In this document: positions 46,743 through 57,820 of the stretch, piece by piece
Layout of the letters: every line of letters begins with the position of its first letter
How positions within the stretch are numbered: the first letter of the stretch is position 1
Assembly: GCA_023150275.1 (NCBI GenBank)
Contig: JAKLLG010000008.1
Coordinates: 1 to 64,000, forward strand
Origin: Rhodocyclaceae bacterium
GTDB taxonomy: Bacteria; Pseudomonadota; Gammaproteobacteria; Burkholderiales; Rhodocyclaceae
Length of the DNA stretch: 64,000 nucleotides
Direction of reading: 5' to 3'
Program-made: the position numbers and the translations under genes
Notes under the pieces: model-generated
What the model was told of the DNA's origin: nothing
Databases searched by the model: none
What the model saw: only the letters and a program-made list of their open reading frames with translations

Positions 46743-47735
46743 TCAGACGATCAGCGGTGGCTCCTGCATGGCCGCGATCTGTTCCTTCAGTTCGAGAATG
46801 CGTGCCTGCCAGTAATGCGCCGTGCCGAACCAGGGAAACGCGGCAGGAAAGGCGGGATCATCCCAGCGCCGTGCGATCCAGGCCGCGTAATGGATGAGCC
46901 GCAGCGTGCGCAATGCTTCGAGCAGATGCAGCTCGCGCCGATCGAAATCGCAGAAATCCTCGTAGCCGGCCACGACATCCTGCAGTTGCATCTGCATCTC
47001 CAAGCGTTCGCCGGAAAGCAGCATCCACAAGTCCTGCACTGCCGGCCCCATGCGGCTGTCGTCGAAATCGACGAAATGCGGCCCGTCGTCGGTCCACAGC
47101 ACGTTGCCCAAGTGGCAGTCCCCATGCAGGCGCAGCGTCGTCACCGCGCCGGCACGCGCCCAGGCATGGCGCACACCGTCGAGGGCCATGTCGATGGTGC
47201 CCTGCCAGGCGGCGAGAAGATCGGGCGGCACGGCCTGATGGCGGAGCAGCCAGTCGCGCGGTTCTTCGCCGAAGCTGGCGATGTCCAGCGTCGGCCGTGC
47301 GCTGAAGGGGTGCAGCCGGCCGATGGCGTGGATGCGACCGAGAAAGCGCCCCATCCATTCACGGGTGGCCGGATCGCCGAGTTCCGGCGCGCGTCCGCCG
47401 CGACGGGGAAACACGGCCAGCCGGAAACCGCCGTGATGGGCAAGCGTCGTGCCGTCGCCGAACGCCTGCGGCGGCACGACAGGGATTTCCGCAGCCGCGA
47501 GTTCGGCAAGAAATGCATGCTCTTCGAGAATCGCCGCATCCTCCCAGCGGCCGGGCCGGTAGAACTTCGCGATCAGTGGCGGCCCCTCCGCCATGCCGGC
47601 CTGATAGACGCGGTTTTCGTAACTGTTCAATGCCAGCAGGCGACCGTCGGGAGAAAGTCCGGCGGCCTCCAGGGCATCGAGTACGTGGTCCGGCGTCAGC
47701 GTCGTGTAGGGATGGGTGCTCGGAAGTTCGTTCAT
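46743..47735 (-). CDS. srkA: Stress response kinase A (YihE/RdoA family)
   Basis: This 330-residue phosphotransferase of the APH/choline-kinase fold has GRLLALNSYENRVYQ and IAKFYRPGRW (nucleotide-side Lys), catalytic HGDCHLGNVLW and metal-binding VDFDDSRMGP. Members phosphorylate Ser/Thr and protect against envelope-stress-linked death in E. coli. The length agrees. The divergent DUF3301 gene starts 21 bases away. Confidence 0.92.
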   Translation of the reverse strand: MNELPSTHPYTTLTPDHVLDALEAAGLSPDGRLLALNSYENRVYQAGMAEGPPLIAKFYRPGRWEDAAILEEHAFLAELAAAEIPVVPPQAFGDGTTLAHHGGFRLAVFPRRGGRAPELGDPATREWMGRFLGRIHAIGRLHPFSARPTLDIASFGEEPRDWLLRHQAVPPDLLAAWQGTIDMALDGVRHAWARAGAVTTLRLHGDCHLGNVLWTDDGPHFVDFDDSRMGPAVQDLWMLLSGERLEMQMQLQDVVAGYEDFCDFDRRELHLLEALRTLRLIHYAAWIARRWDDPAFPAAFPWFGTAHYWQARILELKEQIAAMQEPPLIV

Positions 47736-47743
47736 GCGCCGAG

Positions 47744-47749
47744 TATACT
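47744..47749. promoter_or_regulatory. TATACT box in the 21-base srkA/DUF3301 divergent gap
   Basis: TATACT is a good -10 for the rightward gene and lies 7 bases before its ATG. The whole gap is 21 bases, so any -35 for either direction must lie inside the opposite coding region. A leaderless or near-leaderless message is possible. Confidence 0.35.
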
Positions 47750-47756
47750 GGCCGCC

Positions 47757-48098
47757 ATGCCCGTCTTTGAAACCTTCTCCCTCCTTTTTCTCGGCCTGCT
47801 CGCCTGGTTATGGCACGACAGCCTGAAGGCCCGCGATGCCGGCGTGGGCGAGGCCCGTGCGGCCTGTGCCGCCGAGGATCTGCAACTGCTCGACGACACG
47901 GTCGCCATCCGCAGTCTGCGCTTCGCCCGCGACGACGCTGGACGCCTGCGACTGCAGCGCGTTTATGGCTTCGAGTACAGCGACACCGGCGACAACCGGC
48001 GGCAAGGCGCAGTGACACTGCTCGGTCACGATGTGGTGATGGTCAGTCTGCGGGCGCGGTTCACGCTGGTTGAAGGAGGCCGCCATGAACAGCATTGA
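47757..48098 (+). CDS. DUF3301 membrane protein
   Basis: This 113-residue protein has an N-terminal hydrophobic helix (residues 5-20, TFSLLFLGLLAWLWHDSLKAR) followed by a soluble domain with CAAEDLQLLDDTVAIRSLRFARD and VYGFEYSDTGDNRRQGAV, the DUF3301 hallmark. The function is unknown. Its 3' end overlaps the MazG-like gene by 14 bases, so the two are coupled. Confidence 0.85.
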   Translation: MPVFETFSLLFLGLLAWLWHDSLKARDAGVGEARAACAAEDLQLLDDTVAIRSLRFARDDAGRLRLQRVYGFEYSDTGDNRRQGAVTLLGHDVVMVSLRARFTLVEGGRHEQH

Positions 48099-48438
48099 GG
48101 AGTTGCGCGAAGCGGTGCTGCGCTTCCGGGATGAGCGCGACTGGGCGCAATTCCATTCACTGCGCAACCTGATCGTCTCGCTCAATCTCGAAGCGGCCGA
48201 ATTGCTTGAACTGACGCAATGGAAGCGTGACGACGAGATCGCGGCGCTGGCGCGCGACCCCGCTACACACGAGTCGCTGGCGGATGAATGCGCCGACGTC
48301 CTGCTCTACCTGATCCTGGTCGCCGATACCGCCGGCGTCGATCTGCTGGCCGCGGCGCGGCAAAAGCTGGAAAAGAACGCACGGAAATACCCTGTCGACA
48401 AGGCTCGCGGCAATTCCGCCAAGTACGATCGCCTCTGA
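48085..48438 (+). CDS. MazG-like nucleotide pyrophosphohydrolase
   Basis: This 117-residue all-alpha NTP pyrophosphatase (RS21-C6 / dCTPase-like) has the metal motif EAAELLE..QW at residues 37-46, and ADECADVLLYLI provides the second ExxD pair. It probably sanitises the nucleotide pool. ATG 48085 follows GAAGGAGG, a strong ribosome site inside the DUF3301 gene. Confidence 0.9.
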   Translation: MNSIEELREAVLRFRDERDWAQFHSLRNLIVSLNLEAAELLELTQWKRDDEIAALARDPATHESLADECADVLLYLILVADTAGVDLLAAARQKLEKNARKYPVDKARGNSAKYDRL

Positions 48439-48454
48439 GTAACAATAGTTAGTT

Positions 48455-48482
48455 GAAATCAACAATGAAGGATGTTGATTTC
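48455..48482 (+). promoter_or_regulatory. Perfect inverted repeat overlapping a candidate promoter
   Basis: GAAATCAACA (48455-48464) and TGTTGATTTC (48473-48482) are exact complements with an 8-base spacer. The right arm contains TTGATT (48475-48480), and TAAAAT follows at 48497-48502, a 16-base spacing. The region is much more AT-rich than its surroundings. It reads as an operator over the -35 of the downstream gene, though it could be a transcript hairpin. No T tract argues against a terminator. Confidence 0.55.
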
Positions 48483-48538
48483 TGTTACATTGTCATTAAA
48501 ATCGCAAGCACTTTGCTTTGTGCGGTAGGGGTCGGAAT

Positions 48539-48868
48539 ATGAGGTCGGTGGTCGACAAGGTACGCAACGGCGTCCGCAATCTGTTCAACATTCGTCGCAA
48601 GCGGCGCGTATCGCCGGTCGGGGCCCGGCCGATGGTCAATACCTACATCTCCCGGGGTGACATCAAGATGCTGGTGACGCATCATCTTGACGACGACGTG
48701 TGGCAATGGCTGGCGCTGCAGAACTGGCGCAAGATCACCTTTCCCAACGACCGCCGGCGCTACCGTCATCTGCCGAAGCAAGCCTTGAAGATTCTTCTGC
48801 AGGCACCGATGGATGAACGCGAGTACATCCATCGGCGCATGCTTTCCGCCTGCAAGAAGCCCAGTTGA
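48539..48868 (+). CDS. Hypothetical basic protein
   Basis: This 109-residue protein starts at ATG 48539 after AGGGGTCGGA. It is very basic in its first 35 residues (VRNGVRNLFNIRRKRRVSP), then has HHLDDDVWQWLALQNWRKIT and ends with an Arg/Lys-rich segment. No recognised domain, signal peptide or membrane helix. The charge suggests nucleic acid or membrane binding. An operator-like inverted repeat and promoter boxes lie upstream. Confidence 0.65.
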   Translation: MRSVVDKVRNGVRNLFNIRRKRRVSPVGARPMVNTYISRGDIKMLVTHHLDDDVWQWLALQNWRKITFPNDRRRYRHLPKQALKILLQAPMDEREYIHRRMLSACKKPS

Positions 48869-48905
48869 GCCTCCCCCGGGCGGCCCGTGGCGTGCCGGGC
48901 CATTT

Positions 48906-49253
48906 TCAGCGCAACAGCGTGGCCGGATAGCTGGCCAGCGGTGCGTGACGCCAGCGCGCGATGCGGTCGAGCAGCACTCCGGCACAGCGGCTTGCGAGAA
49001 GGCGGACCGGGGTGTTGCCGCAGCACGAGCGTGCATCGAAGCGGGCGGCGCTGAGTGCGGAGATGACGATGCGTGGGTGTCCGCGCAGCGTAAGCCGTTC
49101 CCCGGGCGCGAGCACGACATCGCCGGCGAGCCCGTCGGCGGTGACCCAAAGTTCTCCTTCGTGACAGACAAGTTCAAATCCGTGTGTATCGGCGAGCGCG
49201 AGCAGTGCGCGGCGGGCAAGTTTGAAGGATGTCGATCCAGGGGCCTTTTCCAT
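48906..49253 (-). CDS. DUF2917 domain protein
   Basis: This 115-residue protein has ELVCHEGELWVTADGLAGDVVLAPGERLTLRGH, the DUF2917 signature (G-x-LWVT-x-x-G-x-x-x-D-x-x-L-x-PG). The second ATG (49253) is chosen because GGAGGAAATC sits directly before it. The function is unknown. It is divergent from a LysR regulator, an arrangement I associate with betaproteobacteria, so the regulator probably controls it. Confidence 0.82.
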   Translation of the reverse strand: MEKAPGSTSFKLARRALLALADTHGFELVCHEGELWVTADGLAGDVVLAPGERLTLRGHPRIVISALSAARFDARSCCGNTPVRLLASRCAGVLLDRIARWRHAPLASYPATLLR

Positions 49254-49365
49254 GATTTCCTCCATGCGTCATACGCATTGCAAAATGCGCTGCGTAATGC
49301 CAATCTAGGCTGCCTGTGCATTTTGAACAAACGTTCAGTTGGAATGTCATGGATGAGTAAAACGC
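49254..49365. promoter_or_regulatory. Divergent regulatory region between DUF2917 and LysR genes
   Basis: Several short inverted repeats are visible: ATGCG-TCATA-CGCAT, GCATT-GCAA-AATGC, and TGAAC-AAAC-GTTCA. The region is AT-richer than the genes around it. LysR proteins bind such imperfect dyads between divergent genes; which dyad is used is not known. Confidence 0.45.
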
Positions 49366-50328
49366 ATGGATAAGCTTGGGAGAGGCCGCCGCCTGCCGCC
49401 GCTGGACCCGTTGCGCGGTTTCGAGGCGGCAGCGCGCCACCTGAGTTTCACGCGGGCGGCGACGGAGTTGCATCTGACGCAATCGGCGATCAGCCGCCAG
49501 GTACAGGCGCTTGAGGATCATCTTGGCGTGGCGCTTTTCCGCCGTGAAACGCGACGCCTGAGCCTGACCGCCGAAGGCGAGGCGCTGCAGCGCGTGGCGA
49601 CCGACATGCTGGAGCGCCTCGCCGCCGTGTGCGCCGAGATCAATCGCAAGCGGCGGCGACCGCAGATCAATGTCACTGCGGCGGTCGGCATTGCGTCGCT
49701 GTGGCTGGTGCCAAGGCTCGCGGCCTTCCAGGCCGAACAGCCCGAGGTGGATGTACGCATTTCGGCGGACAACCGCGTCATCGATCTCGAACGCGAGGGT
49801 TTCGACGTCGCCTTGCGTTACCTTGCGGCCGAGCAGGCGCCAGCCGGCGCACACCTGCTGTTCGAGGAATCGGTATTTCCGGTGGCGGCACCGGCGCTCG
49901 CTGCGCAGCTGCCGCGCAAGCTGACGGCCGAGGATTTTGCGCGGGTCGTCCTGCTCGCCTATGACGACGATTATGCCGCGCCGTGGTTCTCCTGGGAGCC
50001 GTGGCTGATCGGTCTGGGTTTGGCCGGGGCGCGCCCGAAGGCGGTGCTGCGCTTCAATCAGTACGATCAGATCATGCGCGCGGCCGAAGCCGGGCAGGGC
50101 GTGGCACTGGGGCGAGGCCCGCTGGTCGCCCGCGCGCTCGCCGAGGGACGGCTGGTGCCGCTCGCCGTCAGGCGGGAGAAGGTGCCGGCCCGCGCCTATT
50201 ATCTGGTGCGGGCGGCGGGATCGTCCGTTGCCTCAGGCTTGGCGCGCCCCGAGCTCGAACGGTTCATCGCCTGGCTGCGTAGCGAAGCGGCGAACACCGT
50301 GCGCTGCATGGCCGAAACGACGTGCTGA
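49366..50328 (+). CDS. LysR-family transcriptional regulator (GcvA-like)
   Basis: This 320-residue regulator has an N-terminal winged helix-turn-helix, DPLRGFEAAARHLSFTRAATE through QSAISRQVQALEDHLGVALF, in residues 17-60. The effector-binding domain begins near residue 100 (INVTAAVGIASLWLVPRL) and resembles GcvA/AmpR-type members. The co-inducer is unknown. The divergent DUF2917 gene is the likely target. Confidence 0.93.
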   Translation: MDKLGRGRRLPPLDPLRGFEAAARHLSFTRAATELHLTQSAISRQVQALEDHLGVALFRRETRRLSLTAEGEALQRVATDMLERLAAVCAEINRKRRRPQINVTAAVGIASLWLVPRLAAFQAEQPEVDVRISADNRVIDLEREGFDVALRYLAAEQAPAGAHLLFEESVFPVAAPALAAQLPRKLTAEDFARVVLLAYDDDYAAPWFSWEPWLIGLGLAGARPKAVLRFNQYDQIMRAAEAGQGVALGRGPLVARALAEGRLVPLAVRREKVPARAYYLVRAAGSSVASGLARPELERFIAWLRSEAANTVRCMAETTC

Positions 50329-50331
50329 ATT

Positions 50332-51177
50332 TCAGCCGGCGAGCGTTTCCAGCGTAAAGCCGGCACCCGTATCCTCGGCCAGTGTCTGTGCGAGCCAGGG
50401 CAGGGTTTCCCTTAGCGTCGCTTCCAGCGTCCACGGCGGGTTGAGTACGAACATGCCGCTGCCGGGCATGCCGTAGGTGCCGGGCGGCTGCCGGCGTACC
50501 GTCAGCGTGGTGTTCAGCCAGGATTTTGCGCCGAGGGCCTTCAGCTTTTCCGGCAGGGCGCGTGCCTCGGGCTTGGCGAGCAGCGGGTACCACACGGCAT
50601 AGGTGCCGGTGGGAAAGCGTTTCAGCGATTCTTCCAGAGTTTTGACGACGCCCCGGTAGTCGGTGGCAACTTCGTACGAGGGGTCGATCAGCGCCAGCGC
50701 GCGACGCGGCGGTGGCGGCAGCAGCGCTTTCAGACCGGCGAGCCCGTCGCCGTGGGTGACTTGCACCTGCCGGCCGGCCTCGCGGAAGTTGTCGGCGAGC
50801 GTCACGATGTCGGTGCCGTGCAACTCGAAGAGGCGCAGGCGGTCGTCCGCACGCAACAGCTTGTAGGCGATCCACGGCGAGCCGGGGTAGGCGTTCAGCG
50901 TGCCCTTGGGATTGAGCGGGCGCACCGTATCGACATAGGCAGCGACCGCTGGCGGCAGATCGTCACGCGCCCACAGGCGGCCGATGCCGCCTTCGTGCTC
51001 GGCGAGCTTTGTGGCGTGCCCGGCATCAAGCGCGTAGAGGCCGGCGCCAGCGTGCGTGTCGATGATCCAGAAGGGCTTCTCCTTCTGTTTCAGGTAGTCG
51101 ATCAACTGCACCAGGACGAGGTGCTTGAGGACGTCGGCGTGGTTGCCGGCGTGAAAGGAATGGCGGTAGCTGAGCAT
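50332..51177 (-). CDS. rlmJ: 23S rRNA (adenine-2030-N6)-methyltransferase RlmJ
   Basis: This 281-residue SAM-dependent enzyme starts MLSYRHSFHAGNHADVLKH, the invariant RlmJ beginning. SAM and catalytic regions are IIDTHAGAGLY and LIDPSYEVATDY (a DPPY variant with Ser), followed by YAVWYPLL. The start at 51177 is therefore secure. Its stop is 3 bases from that of the convergent LysR gene. Confidence 0.94.
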   Translation of the reverse strand: MLSYRHSFHAGNHADVLKHLVLVQLIDYLKQKEKPFWIIDTHAGAGLYALDAGHATKLAEHEGGIGRLWARDDLPPAVAAYVDTVRPLNPKGTLNAYPGSPWIAYKLLRADDRLRLFELHGTDIVTLADNFREAGRQVQVTHGDGLAGLKALLPPPPRRALALIDPSYEVATDYRGVVKTLEESLKRFPTGTYAVWYPLLAKPEARALPEKLKALGAKSWLNTTLTVRRQPPGTYGMPGSGMFVLNPPWTLEATLRETLPWLAQTLAEDTGAGFTLETLAG

Positions 51178-51294
51178 GCGCGGATTGTAGCGGATCGCAG
51201 CGGATCGTCGCAGCCTGCACGGCCTCGTCCCGCCGTTCGGCCAATCTCCGCTAAACTTCGCCGTCCGCCCGTCAAGATCCGAGACCTTTCCCCC

Positions 51295-52638
51295 GTGCTT
51301 ACGCCTCGCCAGCTTTTCCTGATCGTCTTCATCGAAGGCTTCTGCTCGCTCGGCGCGGAAGTGCTGGCGTTGCGGCAACTGATCCCGCACGTGGGCAGCA
51401 GCATTGTCGTGACCGCGCCGACGATCGGTTTTTTCCTGCTTGCGCTGGCGCTCGGCTATGCCGCCGGGGGGCGGGTGGCTGGCGATTACGCGGCGGTCGT
51501 CGCGCGCAACTTCCTGATCGCTGCCGGCATCGCGGCACTGGGTCTCGCCGGTAACACCGTCGATGCGCTATTCACGCATGTGCAGCCGGTGGCGCTCGCC
51601 TATGCGCTGTTCATCGCCGGCGTGCTCTGCCCGATTGCCTGGCTGCTCGGCCAGACGGTGCCGGCGCTGACCAATCTGATGCGCCACGAGCGCGCCGGCG
51701 AGAAGGCGGGTTTTGCGCTTTACTGGTCAACGCTGGGGTCATTTCTCGGCGCTGTGTCGCTGTCGCTCCTGATCATGCAATGGCTAGGGGTAAGCGCGGC
51801 GGTGGTGCTGGTTGCCGGGCTGCTGTTCGCGGGCGTGCTGCTGCTCAGCCGTTCGCTGCGCATTGTCCTGACGGTACTGGCCGGCATCGGGCTGATGCTG
51901 GCGGCCAACCAGCGCCTCTGGGTGGTCGGAGAAACCGCCTACGCGAGCTACGAAGTGCGTCCGATCGGGCTTCTGTGGACGGTCGATGCGCAGGGCTTCA
52001 TCGTCAACAACTCGCTTTCCTCGTTGCTCGACGCCAGCACGCCGCCGCAGTACGCCCGCTACATCCGGCGCATGCGGCAGATCCTGCTCGACGAACTGGC
52101 CTTCTCCGGACGCGAGGTGCTGGTGCTCGGCGCCGGCGGCTTCACGCTCTCGCACGATGAGCCGAGAAATCGCTATACGTATGTCGATATCGACCCGGCG
52201 ATCCGCGAGCTCGCGGAGAAGCACTTTCTCAAGGCGCCGATCCGCGGCGAGTTCGTCGTCGATGACGCGCGCCGTTATGTGAAGGCCACCGAGCACCGCT
52301 TCGACGCGGTGGTGGTCGATGTCTATACCGCCCGCATGTCGATTCCCGCGCACCTGGTGACGCGCGAATTCTGGGCTGCGAGTCGCCGCGTGCTCAAGGG
52401 CGATGGCGTCATGCTCGCCAACCTGATCCTCGATGGCCGCCTCGAAACGCCCTATGCGCGCAACCTGCTGGCAACAGTCGAGTCGGTGTATGGCCGTTGC
52501 GGCGTCGAACTGCTGCACCGAGGACAGGCGAGCAGCAACGTGGTGGTGGTCTGCCACAACAGTTCCGATGTGGCGCCCGCCGTCGTTTATAGCGACGAAC
52601 GCAATCGTGCGGATACGGATGTGATTCGCGCCAACTGA
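51295..52638 (+). CDS. Membrane protein with a spermidine-synthase-like domain
   Basis: This 447-residue protein starts at GTG 51295. Residues 1-205 hold about six transmembrane helices, with FIEGFCSLGAEVLALRQLIPHVG near the start as in SpeE-like fusions. Residues 250-420 are a Rossmann methyltransferase/aminopropyltransferase fold with VLVLGAGGFTLSHD, TYVDIDPAIRELAE and AVVVDVYTAR. Substrate residues for polyamine synthesis are not all evident, so true spermidine synthesis is uncertain. The gene stands alone, divergent from rlmJ. Confidence 0.8.
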   Translation: MLTPRQLFLIVFIEGFCSLGAEVLALRQLIPHVGSSIVVTAPTIGFFLLALALGYAAGGRVAGDYAAVVARNFLIAAGIAALGLAGNTVDALFTHVQPVALAYALFIAGVLCPIAWLLGQTVPALTNLMRHERAGEKAGFALYWSTLGSFLGAVSLSLLIMQWLGVSAAVVLVAGLLFAGVLLLSRSLRIVLTVLAGIGLMLAANQRLWVVGETAYASYEVRPIGLLWTVDAQGFIVNNSLSSLLDASTPPQYARYIRRMRQILLDELAFSGREVLVLGAGGFTLSHDEPRNRYTYVDIDPAIRELAEKHFLKAPIRGEFVVDDARRYVKATEHRFDAVVVDVYTARMSIPAHLVTREFWAASRRVLKGDGVMLANLILDGRLETPYARNLLATVESVYGRCGVELLHRGQASSNVVVVCHNSSDVAPAVVYSDERNRADTDVIRAN

Positions 52639-52691
52639 TTCCGCTCGCTGTGACACGCACCGATATGCGCGCTTGCGTCGGGCCAGTGTTT

Positions 52692-52707
52692 GTATTACCG
52701 TTAATAC
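52692..52707 (+). promoter_or_regulatory. Perfect dyad upstream of the RHH/PIN module
   Basis: GTATTA (52692-52697) and TAATAC (52702-52707) pair across CCGT, 21 bases before the antitoxin ATG. Position and size suit autoregulation by a ribbon-helix-helix antitoxin. Confidence 0.5.
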
Positions 52708-52728
52708 AGACTATTCAGGAGCCCGCGC

Positions 52729-53019
52729 ATGAGCACCACCGTCCGTCTGCCGCTGCGGCTTGAGCAGACGCTCGCCGCCTACTGCGCCGAAACGCGGCGC
52801 AGCAAATCCGAGGTCATCATCGAAGCCCTGGAGCGCCGGTTCAGCGAGGCGCTGCCGGATAAATCAGCCTATGCGTCAGCCATCGAGGCCGGTTTCATCG
52901 GCGCCTTTGCGTCGGCGGATGAATCGCCGGCGGCCACGGACGCAGCTGGTGACTTTTCTGGTGACACCAAATCCCGCGTCAAGGCCGCTGTCCGCCGCAA
53001 GCATCAGCGCGACGCATGA
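52729..53019 (+). CDS. Ribbon-helix-helix antitoxin (CopG/VapB type)
   Basis: In this 96-residue protein residues 1-42 (TTVRLPLRLEQTLAAYCAET, then RRSKSEVIIEALERRF) form a ribbon-helix-helix DNA-binding domain. The remaining half is acidic, then basic, and should cover the toxin. The ATG of the PIN-domain toxin overlaps its stop (ATGA). The upstream dyad at 52692 is the likely operator. Confidence 0.85.
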   Translation: MSTTVRLPLRLEQTLAAYCAETRRSKSEVIIEALERRFSEALPDKSAYASAIEAGFIGAFASADESPAATDAAGDFSGDTKSRVKAAVRRKHQRDA

Positions 53020-53417
53020 AGCTGCTGGTCGATACCGGGCCGCTGGTAGCGCTTGCCGATCGACGGGATCGCCATCATGCGTCTTGTGTCGGAAAGCTGA
53101 AGGCCTATCCGGGGCGGCTGCTGACTACTTGGGCAGTGCTCACCGAGTTCTCGCACCTGGCCCCGACCGTCGCTTCGACGCTGCCGCTCTATCGCTGGAT
53201 CGAACAGGGGGGGCTGGAAGTGCTGACACTCGGCAAGGAGGAACTGGTCGAGGCGATCGACTGGATCAGCCGCTATGCCGACCGGCCGATGGATCTTGCC
53301 GACGCCTCGCTCGTCGTTGCCGCCTTGCGCACTGGCTGCAGCACAGTATGGACGCTCGATCGCAACGATTTCGAGACTTATCGCCTGCCGGGGCGCAAGC
53401 GCTTCACGATCGTCTGA
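53016..53417 (+). CDS. vapC: PIN-domain ribonuclease toxin (VapC type)
   Basis: This 133-residue PIN domain has acidic residues of the metal site in LLVDTGPLVAL (Asp6), TEFSHL (Glu), MDLADASLVVAA and WTLDRNDF. It should cleave RNA and block growth when not bound by the antitoxin. The gene pair forms a complete two-gene toxin-antitoxin unit, with the antitoxin first. Confidence 0.87.
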   Translation: MKLLVDTGPLVALADRRDRHHASCVGKLKAYPGRLLTTWAVLTEFSHLAPTVASTLPLYRWIEQGGLEVLTLGKEELVEAIDWISRYADRPMDLADASLVVAALRTGCSTVWTLDRNDFETYRLPGRKRFTIV

Positions 53418-53453
53418 ACGGTTTGCCGAGCGTCTTGCACGCGCCGGCGAAAT

Positions 53454-54878
<1,425 letters not shown>

Positions 54879-54886
54879 CGCGGCCT

Positions 54887-55408
54887 TCAATCCTTGCGGC
54901 GACGGGCCGGCAGCGGCTTGCGCTGGCCCAGGCCGGGGCCTGTGCTGGCCCCAATGCCGGGACGCTTGCGGGCATCGTCGGCCTTTGGCTTGGGTACCAG
55001 TTCGTTGCGGCCGGCGCCCTCCGCCGCGGCGCGGTGCGCGGCGATCGCGGCACTCCATTGGGCGTCCTCGATCTGGATATCGGGGTGGCGATCGGCGAGG
55101 TCGGTGGCCGCAAGGCGTTCGCGGACGCCGGCGACGCGTTCAGCGTAGGTCTTCTTGCGTGTCGCTGCGGCGCAGAGTTCCTGGGCGGTCGACGTTGGCA
55201 TGAAGCCTTCGCCCTCGGCCTTGACCAGTCCGTGCATGGCGAGGCGCGAGAACGCTGCGCGCAGCTTCGCAACCGAGGGCAGCGTGCCCTGTAGTCCCTG
55301 AACGAGCTCTACGCCGGCGACGATCTCCGCCAGTTCGGCCGGGCGGCGCTTCGACGCCATCTGGGTTGCCAGCAGGAGGATTACATCGACATCGTAGACG
55401 GAGCGCAT
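54887..55408 (-). CDS. Hypothetical protein upstream of dbpA, HTH-like N-terminus
   Basis: This 173-residue protein reads [20 protein letters not shown], then [21 protein letters not shown] (a pattern that could be a winged helix), then a basic Lys/Arg/Pro-rich C-terminal tail ([13 protein letters not shown] and on). I do not recognise a named family. ATG 55408 is preferred over one 12 codons upstream because the conserved-looking core begins here. Same strand as dbpA with an 8-base gap, so it is probably in the same message. Confidence 0.65.
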   Translation of the reverse strand: MRSVYDVDVILLLATQMASKRRPAELAEIVAGVELVQGLQGTLPSVAKLRAAFSRLAMHGLVKAEGEGFMPTSTAQELCAAATRKKTYAERVAGVRERLAATDLADRHPDIQIEDAQWSAAIAAHRAAAEGAGRNELVPKPKADDARKRPGIGASTGPGLGQRKPLPARRRKD

Positions 55409-55531
55409 GGCAGAACTTTCGACTGAAACAGGTGAACGGTGCACGCGGGAAGCCGCGTGTCAGGGGGCGCATTATGCACCGATTTCGTGGCGTAGCCCCT
55501 TGTTAATCCGTGGTTTAGGGAATTCGGCGGG

Positions 55532-55537
55532 TATAAT
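55532..55537 (+). promoter_or_regulatory. Candidate -10 box for prfC
   Basis: A consensus TATAAT lies 38 bases before the GTG of prfC, in an AT-richer patch. No convincing -35 is seen at the usual spacing. Confidence 0.35.
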
Positions 55538-55574
55538 CGCGCCCCTTGATCCTCTGCCATCCAGATTTTCCGCC

Positions 55575-57161
<1,587 letters not shown>

Positions 57162-57169
57162 TCCTGTCC

Positions 57170-57291
57170 TTCGATACGCTCGCGTTGCGAGCTACTCAGA
57201 GCCTGTCCTGAGCCTGACGAAGGAACGAACGGAGTGGGTAATCAAGCTTCCAATGACCGTTCGTGCCGAGTAGCGCGAAGCGCGTATCGAA
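57170..57291. repeat. Inverted pair of dispersed hairpin repeats (copies B and C)
   Basis: The outer arms TTCGATACGC (57170-57179) and GCGTATCGAA (57282-57291) and inner arms CGAACGG (57226-57232) and CCGTTCG (57257-57263) are exact complements. Copy B holds the hairpin GCTCGC-GTT-GCGAGC plus an inserted segment with GTCCTGAGCCTGACGAAGG. Copy C on the other strand holds a GCGC-TTC-GCGC hairpin. Both share TCGATACGC, GCTACTC and CGAACGG with copy A at 32952. It fills the gap between prfC and the yaiI homologue. Confidence 0.75.
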
Positions 57292-57305
57292 GCATTGCTT
57301 CCGCC

Positions 57306-57749
57306 TCACCGCTTCGCCAGCAACCGATCCAGCTGATTCGCAAACGCCTGCCGGTCGGCCTGCGAGAAGGCTGGCGGGCCGCCGGTTTCGACGCCGCTGC
57401 TTCTGAGGCTTTCCATGAAGTTGCGCATATCCAGCGCCTGCTTGATGTTCTCGGCGGTGTAGCGTTCGCCGCGCGGGTTGATCGCGGTGGCGCCTTTCTC
57501 GACGACGAAGGCGGCCAGCGGGATATCGGCGGTGACGACGATATCGCCGGCCTCGACCTGCTCGACGATGTGATTGTCGGCAACGTCGAAGCCCTTTGGC
57601 ACCTGTACCGAGCGCAGGCTTGGGTAGGGCGGCGTTTTCAGCCACTGGTTGGCGACCAGTGTTACCGGCAGGCCGGTGCGGTCGGCGACGCGATAGAGGA
57701 TTTCCTTGATGACGGCGGGGCAGGCGTCGGCATCGACCCAGATGTGCAT
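57306..57749 (-). CDS. yaiI: YaiI/YqxD family protein (DUF188)
   Basis: This 147-residue protein starts [20 protein letters not shown], the family hallmark, with [27 protein letters not shown] and [17 protein letters not shown]. The fold is PIN-like with conserved acidic residues, but no activity is established. Length and start agree with the family. It is divergent from the ylqF-like gene (71 bases). Confidence 0.92.
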   Translation of the reverse strand: MHIWVDADACPAVIKEILYRVADRTGLPVTLVANQWLKTPPYPSLRSVQVPKGFDVADNHIVEQVEAGDIVVTADIPLAAFVVEKGATAINPRGERYTAENIKQALDMRNFMESLRSSGVETGGPPAFSQADRQAFANQLDRLLAKR

Positions 57750-57820
57750 GATGATTCCCGGATGGCTCGCGATTTTGGCGACCTGCGATAATACGCCGAG
57801 AACCCAGATAGAGAAGATAG

